Of a stretch of 64,000 nucleotides of DNA, positions 58,645-64,000 are shown piece after piece. The notes beneath the pieces were generated by a model. It was not told where the DNA came from, made no database searches, and saw only the letters and a program-made list of their open reading frames with translations. The DNA is taken from assembly GCA_965205225.1 (NCBI GenBank), contig CBDBFZ010000001.1:72989-136988 (forward strand), in the 5' to 3' direction. The position numbers and the translations under genes are program-made. This stretch comes from Litorimonas sp965205225 (GTDB lineage: Bacteria; Pseudomonadota; Alphaproteobacteria; Caulobacterales; Maricaulaceae). Within the stretch, counting starts at the first letter, position 1; each line of letters begins with the position of its first letter.

Positions 58645-59106
58645 ATGAAATATCGATTTAAGACCGATTGGGCCGACAAGACTATGCGCGGCGAAGGCAA
58701 GGGTGCCCGCGAAATTGCGCGGAATGAATATCAGGCCGGCGTGTCCTATTCGCTTGATGCCGACACGCACGCCCGTGCCGAAGCCGCCGGCGTTCTCGGC
58801 GATGGGACCCCGCGCCCGCAGGCCCTCTCTCTGCCTGAGGCCGATATCCGCAAAATGCTCAAGGATGACCTGCTCGACTTCGTCCTTAATGGCGGCACGG
58901 TCGACACGTCTAGGATTGAGGCGGCCGAAGCTGCGCGGGATTCTGCTCTGGCCGAACGAGACGCGGCCCGTAAGGCCCTCGAATCTGCCGGCATCGAGGC
59001 CAGGGCTCTGATCGACGCCTGGAATTACGGCACGGATGAGGCGGCACATGCCCGCAATCTCACCGATATCACTGCTGCGCTTCATTTGGCCAAAAAATCC
59101 GCCTAG
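58645..59106 (+). CDS. Hypothetical head-completion-position protein (second pass)
   Basis: Same locus as 6042-6503. Confidence 0.7.
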   Translation: MKYRFKTDWADKTMRGEGKGAREIARNEYQAGVSYSLDADTHARAEAAGVLGDGTPRPQALSLPEADIRKMLKDDLLDFVLNGGTVDTSRIEAAEAARDSALAERDAARKALESAGIEARALIDAWNYGTDEAAHARNLTDITAALHLAKKSA

Positions 59107-59136
59107 TCGAGCCTCCGGCTCACTTCCGGCCTGATC

Positions 59137-59544
59137 ATGACCACCCCCGCCCCAACCCCGCGCCAGCGCGCCGCCGCCCGCGCGCTGGATTCGGTCTATC
59201 GTCATTTCGGCCTGCCGGCTCAGCTTGTGCTGATCGCGGCGTCGGGCCTGGTCACCGTGCCTGTGATCGCCAAACTGCGTGTCAGCGAGGCGGAAGAGAG
59301 CGTGGACGGAGCCAAAATCGAAGCACAGGTCAAGGGTTATGCCTGCCAGATCCGCACGGCCGACCTGACGGATGTGACGGTGCCATATCTGCGCGGACGG
59401 CTGGAGCTGCTGGCGGGTCACAGCTTTGACGGGTTTGACGCCTTTGCCATTGGCGCCGAGCCGCGCAGCCTCGGCCGGGACGGGCTGCAGAAACTGTTCA
59501 AACTCTCCGCCGCGCCTGCCATTGCGGCCGAGGATCAAGCCTGA
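59137..59544 (+). CDS. Probable head-tail attachment protein (second pass)
   Basis: Same locus as 6534-6941. Confidence 0.6.
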   Translation: MTTPAPTPRQRAAARALDSVYRHFGLPAQLVLIAASGLVTVPVIAKLRVSEAEESVDGAKIEAQVKGYACQIRTADLTDVTVPYLRGRLELLAGHSFDGFDAFAIGAEPRSLGRDGLQKLFKLSAAPAIAAEDQA

Positions 59545-60245
59545 TGACCGATTTCAAACTCGTCATTCGCGGCGATCTGCAGAAAACACTGGCCTCCCGC
59601 CAAAACGCCCATCTGAATGGTCTGCTGGCCGGGTCAAAAGAGGCGGCCAATCTGACCAAGGCCGCGCTGCGCCGTGATGTTCTGGCGGCGGGGCTTGGCA
59701 AACGCGTGGCCAACACGATGCGCGTTGATATCTATCCTAAATCGGGGCGGTCCTACTCTCCTACTGTGCGGATCTACTCCAACGCCCCCCACATCACGGT
59801 TGCCCATGCCGATGGCCCGACCGTGCGCCCGGAATTTTCCGACTTCATGCCGATCCCGATTGACGGCTCGCCCGCTGACGGGCTGCGGCGGCGGCGCGGG
59901 GAGACCTTGATCGACGCGTTCTGGCGCCGCTACGGCAAAGACAGTCTGCGCCTGATCAAGCGCAAAAACGGTGCCTATCAAATGGTCGCTCGGCTGCGCG
60001 CCAATGTGGCCGGCACGCGCTTCACAGGCGTGCGCTCGACCCGGCGTAAGGACGGTACGCAATATACGCGTCTGGCGCGCATTAGCTCGGTCCCCGTCTT
60101 CACCTTGGTCAAATCGGTGCGCCATCGCCGCCGCCTCAATAGCCGCCAGATTATGGCCAAGGCGCAGCGCCGCCACCCCGCCCGATTGGCCTATCATATA
60201 CAACAACAGATGACCCGCTCCGAAGAGGCCACGGCCATCCGATGA
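59544..60245 (+). CDS. DUF6441-like tail completion protein (second pass)
   Basis: Same locus as 6941-7642. Confidence 0.65.
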   Translation: MTDFKLVIRGDLQKTLASRQNAHLNGLLAGSKEAANLTKAALRRDVLAAGLGKRVANTMRVDIYPKSGRSYSPTVRIYSNAPHITVAHADGPTVRPEFSDFMPIPIDGSPADGLRRRRGETLIDAFWRRYGKDSLRLIKRKNGAYQMVARLRANVAGTRFTGVRSTRRKDGTQYTRLARISSVPVFTLVKSVRHRRRLNSRQIMAKAQRRHPARLAYHIQQQMTRSEEATAIR

Positions 60246-60270
60246 CGATTCTGATCCGGATGCTGACGTC

Positions 60271-60828
60271 ATGACCTCACCGCCTTTGGCCTATGCTGGG
60301 GCCGGCCATACGCGCAATGCTGCGCGCGGCGCGCTCGCGGCCCTGCTGACAAGTCACGATTTCGGTGACTTTAAGGCTGTCCGCTCCGCCTATGGCGATG
60401 ACGCCGCCGCATGGCCGCCCATAGACAATACCGTCCCGCTGGTCGCCCCAATTAGAATCGATAATCCCAAAGATATTGAGTGGGGCGGCGTGTCCGGGAT
60501 CTATACGCGCCTAGCCGTGATCTCCGAAAAACTTACGCCCGAAGCTTTTCTCGGCGGGCAGGGGGCCGAACTCACCTTTGATCTGGCGATTGACTGGCTG
60601 GTCGTCGCCAGCGGAGAGGTGGATGACTGGCGCGATCCCGTCTTTGACGCCGTGCTCGGCCAGATCGGCCTGATTCTGCATGAGCAGATGCGCGCCCCAA
60701 ATCTCGCCTTCATCTCGCTTTCTGTTGGTGAGGTCGATCTGATGCAATTCGATATCGGCGATCAATCCGTCTCCTCCGTCTCCATCCCCGTCACCCTCAT
60801 GCTGGATAGTAACTCCCTGATGGGCTGA
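60271..60828 (+). CDS. Probable tail terminator (second pass)
   Basis: Same locus as 7668-8225. Confidence 0.6.
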   Translation: MTSPPLAYAGAGHTRNAARGALAALLTSHDFGDFKAVRSAYGDDAAAWPPIDNTVPLVAPIRIDNPKDIEWGGVSGIYTRLAVISEKLTPEAFLGGQGAELTFDLAIDWLVVASGEVDDWRDPVFDAVLGQIGLILHEQMRAPNLAFISLSVGEVDLMQFDIGDQSVSSVSIPVTLMLDSNSLMG

Positions 60829-60857
60829 CGCCCCGCCCAAATCCGAAAGGCCCGATC

Positions 60858-61040
60858 ATGACATCCCGAAAATCGCCCACGCCGCCAACCCAACAGATAG
60901 AATTGGCCAGGCCGCATATTCTGGCCGATGGCTCGCTCGCCACTTTCAAGCCGAGCCAGGCACCGAAAGGCGCGCGGATCGCGACAAAAAAAGACCTCGC
61001 CATCGCGGGGGTCCAGTCCCCCCACAAACCGCGGCGCTGA
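60858..61040 (+). CDS. Small basic protein (second pass)
   Basis: Same locus as 8255-8437. Confidence 0.55.
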   Translation: MTSRKSPTPPTQQIELARPHILADGSLATFKPSQAPKGARIATKKDLAIAGVQSPHKPRR

Positions 61041-61081
61041 TCACCGCTCACTTCCACCCGCTGCAATAAAGGATTTCTCTC

Positions 61082-62071
61082 ATGGCTATTGGCGACAAAG
61101 CTCTCACACCCCGCTTCCCGCGCAAGGCCGAACACGCCTTTCTGGTTACGCCCCAAGCCGCCTTTGGCGCGCCGACCTATACTGGCGCGCAGGCACTGCA
61201 CTATACAAGTTTCGACCCGACCCGGCAGCAGGACGCCCAGGCGTCACCAGAATATGGCGGGGATACGGTCGGCGCCAATATCGATCCATCCGATCCGGAT
61301 TTTGGCGATGTCACCGTCAATGCGCCGTTACAGACCAATCTTTGCCTGAACGAAATCGGCTTTCTGCTCGCCTATCTGCTCGGCGCGCCGACGACAAGGG
61401 TTCTGGTTGCCCGCAAGAAACATCGACATATTTTCACTTCCGGATCGGCGACCCTGCCGCTGGCAACCATGGTCTGTGAGGATATCGAGGGCGGCAAGGT
61501 CATAGACAGCGTCGTCCTCGCCTCGCTGGCCCTGTCCCTGGCGCAAGGCGGCGGTAAACAGATTTGCGACTTCACGACCGTCGCGCGCGACATGGTCCGC
61601 GCCGCGACCGGGACCATCGACAGCGCCTCGGCCGCCGCCCCGCCGGCGCGTCTCTTTGTGCCCAAATCAGGCTGGACCGTGGCCATGGACAACGTCAACA
61701 TTGGTCGGTTGCTTTCTGCCACGCTCAATTACTCCGCCGACATCAACTCTGACCGCTACGTCAATTCTGGCGAGACAATCGGGGATTCCTATATCGGCGA
61801 CCCCACCGCCTCGCTGCAATTCGCCCTGCGCCATGTTAATGAGGCGCAGCGGGCCCTGTTTGATAACCATACTGTGCCTAAAGCCTTCACCCTGACCGGC
61901 GCGGCGGCGGGCGGTCACAGCATCACCTTCAAACTCCCGCGCGCCTTTGTGCCCAAACTCTTCCCGACCGCCGATGACAAGCTGCAACAGCTTTCCAGCA
62001 CCGCCACCGCTGCGCGGAGCGGTAGTTCGGCGATGACCGTCACCCTGGTCAATTCGCTGGCGGGCTATTGA
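61082..62071 (+). CDS. Major tail tube protein (second pass)
   Basis: Same locus as 8479-9468. Confidence 0.85.
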   Translation: MAIGDKALTPRFPRKAEHAFLVTPQAAFGAPTYTGAQALHYTSFDPTRQQDAQASPEYGGDTVGANIDPSDPDFGDVTVNAPLQTNLCLNEIGFLLAYLLGAPTTRVLVARKKHRHIFTSGSATLPLATMVCEDIEGGKVIDSVVLASLALSLAQGGGKQICDFTTVARDMVRAATGTIDSASAAAPPARLFVPKSGWTVAMDNVNIGRLLSATLNYSADINSDRYVNSGETIGDSYIGDPTASLQFALRHVNEAQRALFDNHTVPKAFTLTGAAAGGHSITFKLPRAFVPKLFPTADDKLQQLSSTATAARSGSSAMTVTLVNSLAGY

Positions 62072-62553
62072 TGAGCACGCTGCTCAAACGAGCGGACCCG
62101 GCTGTTCTGCCCGTTGGGGCCGGCTCGCTGACGTTTCGCGTTGCCAGCTCTCTGGACCGCGATGTCGCTCGCGAAACCGCGGCGGCCTGGCTGTCCCGCA
62201 TCATTGCTGGCGGTGAGCTGGCCGCAGATTTCGGCATTGGCCCGCTCTCGGTCGCAGAAATTGCCGAGCGGATAGCGCGCGGTGAACGTGATCAGGATGC
62301 GACCGTGATGACGCTTTATGCGGTCGCTCTGGCCCTGCGCGTCGAACCTGTGATCGACGGGCTGACCCGCCTGGGCCCGGACGGCGCAGAACGGCCGATT
62401 GAGCCCACGCGCGCCGATATCGGCTACCTATTCGAAGAGCCGGCTGTCATGTCGGCCTTTTTGGACAAGGCGACCGGTGACGTCTTTGCTCTATCAACCG
62501 CGGGAAACGGATCCGCGCCCGGGTCCAGCACGAACTCGGGCGCGGAAAATTAG
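62071..62553 (+). CDS. Tail assembly chaperone G (second pass)
   Basis: Same locus as 9468-9950. Confidence 0.8.
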   Translation: MSTLLKRADPAVLPVGAGSLTFRVASSLDRDVARETAAAWLSRIIAGGELAADFGIGPLSVAEIAERIARGERDQDATVMTLYAVALALRVEPVIDGLTRLGPDGAERPIEPTRADIGYLFEEPAVMSAFLDKATGDVFALSTAGNGSAPGSSTNSGAEN

Positions 62554-62885
62554 AGTGCGATGGCTGCGCTGATCTTGGTGATTCCTGCGTTTCGGGCGGT
62601 TTGTGCCCGGACGGAGTCTCTCTCTGCCCCCGAACCGTCCACGCGCTGGAGACGCCGCTGGATCATGCGGCGCTGCGCATTGCGGGCCGTCCGTCCAACT
62701 GGATCCATGTCAGCTGCGGCCTGCTTGGGCTCAAACGCGCGGCGATCGATCGCGCCGGCGTTCGCGCGCAGCTGGACGCCAGCTTCGGCCCGGCTGAGCC
62801 CTGGCGCGCGGACATCATCATCGACGCGATTGAGCAAGGTGGTCTCGCCGCCAGCCTTGAACATGAATCAGAGGAAACATCATGA
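62071..62885 (+). CDS. Frameshifted chaperone GT (second pass)
   Basis: Same as 9468-10282; the slippery GGGAAAC is at 62502-62508. Confidence 0.8.
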
Positions 62886-64000
62886 ACAATAATAAAGCCG
62901 ATATGATCCTGCGCCTCATTGCCCGGGATGAGGGCGTGCGGGACGCGTTGCAAAATATGGGCAAGGACGGCAAGAAAGCTCTGCGCGAAATCGACCGCGC
63001 CGCCAAAGGTGCCAGGCCCAGTCTGAAAGCGGTCGATAATGTCGTCAATGACATTAAAAACTCGGCGGACGGCATGGTCTCGCGCCTTGGCCCAGCAGGC
63101 TCCCTGCTCAAAGGCCTCGGCCCGATCGGTATCGCCGCCGGCGCGGGGCTCGCAGCCGTTGTGCTCGCCGCACATCAACTCGGCGCCGCTGGCGAACGCG
63201 CCATTATGACGCTCGCCGAAATGTCCCGCACGGCCGAACGGCTGGAACTGGACCCTGAACAGCTCCAGGCCCTGCGCTTGGAACTGGAACGACTCGGCAT
63301 TTCCAGTGACAAGACTGATGCTGCTTTTGCTACCGCACAGAAAACCCTGTCCGAAGCCACACTCGGCACGGGAGAATTCTACTCGGCGGTAAAACTGATC
63401 AATCCAGAACTGGTTGAACAGGTCCGGTTGGCGACCACCACGTCAGAAAAGCTGGAACTGATCAAGACCGCCTATAGTGAGGCAGGGTCCGAAGCCGAGC
63501 GCAATACGATTCTGGTCCGCACTTTCGGTGACGGCAATGTCGAAGCGGGCCTGCGTATATTGCAGATGAAAGGCACGCTCGACGAGGCAACCGGTGCCTA
63601 TAAGGATCAGGGCCTTGTCATCTCAAAAGAGCTGCTGCCGCGCTATGAAGAAATGGCGCAGCAACTCACGGCGAATGAACAGATGAGAGAGGCCGCGTGG
63701 CTACGCCTGGAATCGCGCTTTGCCGATTTTGGCTTACATTTGGATCAAATCTCAGCCAACATTTACACCGATTTTGCCGACCTGCTGCCATCAACCGGCA
63801 TAGATGAAGACATCTCCAAACTTACCCGCAGGGTCGCTGAGTTGCGCAAAAATATCGAGCGTGGTGTGTCTACTCCGGGTTCGGGTTTGGGCCTTGGATG
63901 GTCTCACCAACTTGAAGCCACGTTAGCTCAACTGCATGCGCTTGAAAAGAAACGGGACCAGTTGGCCCAAAAAGAAACAAGCGCGTCAATCACCCATATT
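62882..64000 (+). CDS. Tape measure protein, N-terminal 373 codons (cut by window end)
   Basis: Same locus as the first 1119 bases of 10279-12957. The truncation is the window edge, not a mutation. Confidence 0.93.
   Translation, partial: MNNNKADMILRLIARDEGVRDALQNMGKDGKKALREIDRAAKGARPSLKAVDNVVNDIKNSADGMVSRLGPAGSLLKGLGPIGIAAGAGLAAVVLAAHQLGAAGERAIMTLAEMSRTAERLELDPEQLQALRLELERLGISSDKTDAAFATAQKTLSEATLGTGEFYSAVKLINPELVEQVRLATTTSEKLELIKTAYSEAGSEAERNTILVRTFGDGNVEAGLRILQMKGTLDEATGAYKDQGLVISKELLPRYEEMAQQLTANEQMREAAWLRLESRFADFGLHLDQISANIYTDFADLLPSTGIDEDISKLTRRVAELRKNIERGVSTPGSGLGLGWSHQLEATLAQLHALEKKRDQLAQKETSASITHI

Larger units (their letters stand above)
52604..64000. repeat. Second pass of the unit (direct repeat of 1-11397)
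   Basis: Continues the sequence past its own starting point. The genes listed below from 53309 on are the same loci as 706-11397, shifted by 52,603. Confidence 0.95.

Noticed and set aside
1..64000. CRISPR arrays, tRNA genes or rRNA genes
   Set aside because: No regularly spaced direct repeats with unique spacers and no cloverleaf or rRNA-like sequence were recognised by eye; a dedicated tRNA scan could still find a divergent one.

Overview
The window is the genome of a temperate, lambda-like siphovirus (long non-contractile tail) of an alphaproteobacterium. It is read slightly more than once around a circle: positions 1-11397 recur as 52604-64000 wherever compared, so the unit is 52,603 bp. 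The simplest reading is a circular contig (or cos-joined genome) opened inside the large terminase gene; a tandem prophage is the alternative. The host assignment rests on a phage-borne GcrA-like cell-cycle regulator, an alphaproteobacterial family, and on high-GC genes typical of that class. Caulobacterales or Hyphomonadaceae-like hosts are plausible but not proven.

Layout on the + strand, starting from the packaging genes: candidate cos region (50235-50430), small and large terminase (50431-53312 = 1-709), gpW-like connector, portal, head protease with a nested scaffold, decoration protein, major capsid, head completion genes, tail completion and terminator genes, tail tube, a G/GT chaperone pair with a -1 frameshift site, tape measure, tail-tip genes (M, L, K and J positions), two or three fibre genes, then a lysis cassette. 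That cassette holds several small membrane proteins, a T7-lysozyme-type amidase and overlapping Rz/Rz1 spanins. Most neighbouring genes in this half overlap by ATGA or TGATG junctions, so they are translationally coupled.

The accessory and immunity region runs from about 24.9 to 35.9 kb. It is visibly more AT-rich, uses both strands and is heavily rearranged. It holds a Dam-type methylase, a BglII-like restriction-modification pair, a single-chain methylase-nuclease fusion, degraded transposase and methylase fragments, secreted or lipoprotein cargo genes and two complete LexA-like repressors. Tail-end fragments of a third repressor type occur up to three times. A ~790 bp block carrying a secreted-protein gene is duplicated 5.1 kb apart. 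The pattern looks like immunity cassettes stacked and partly erased by recombination.

From 35.2 to 46.9 kb come an early region (CII-like regulator, twin pentapeptide-repeat proteins), a replication module (CHC2/Toprim primase, GcrA-like protein, D5-type helicase, DUF3310), a broken Gp37/C5-methylase chimera, a second Dam and an integrase-like protein. From 46.9 to 50.2 kb lie a secreted nuclease, two genes behind duplicated promoter-operators, an HTH gene, an AGTGTCG iteron cluster that may be the origin, and a DUF6456 protein. The terminase genes then begin again.
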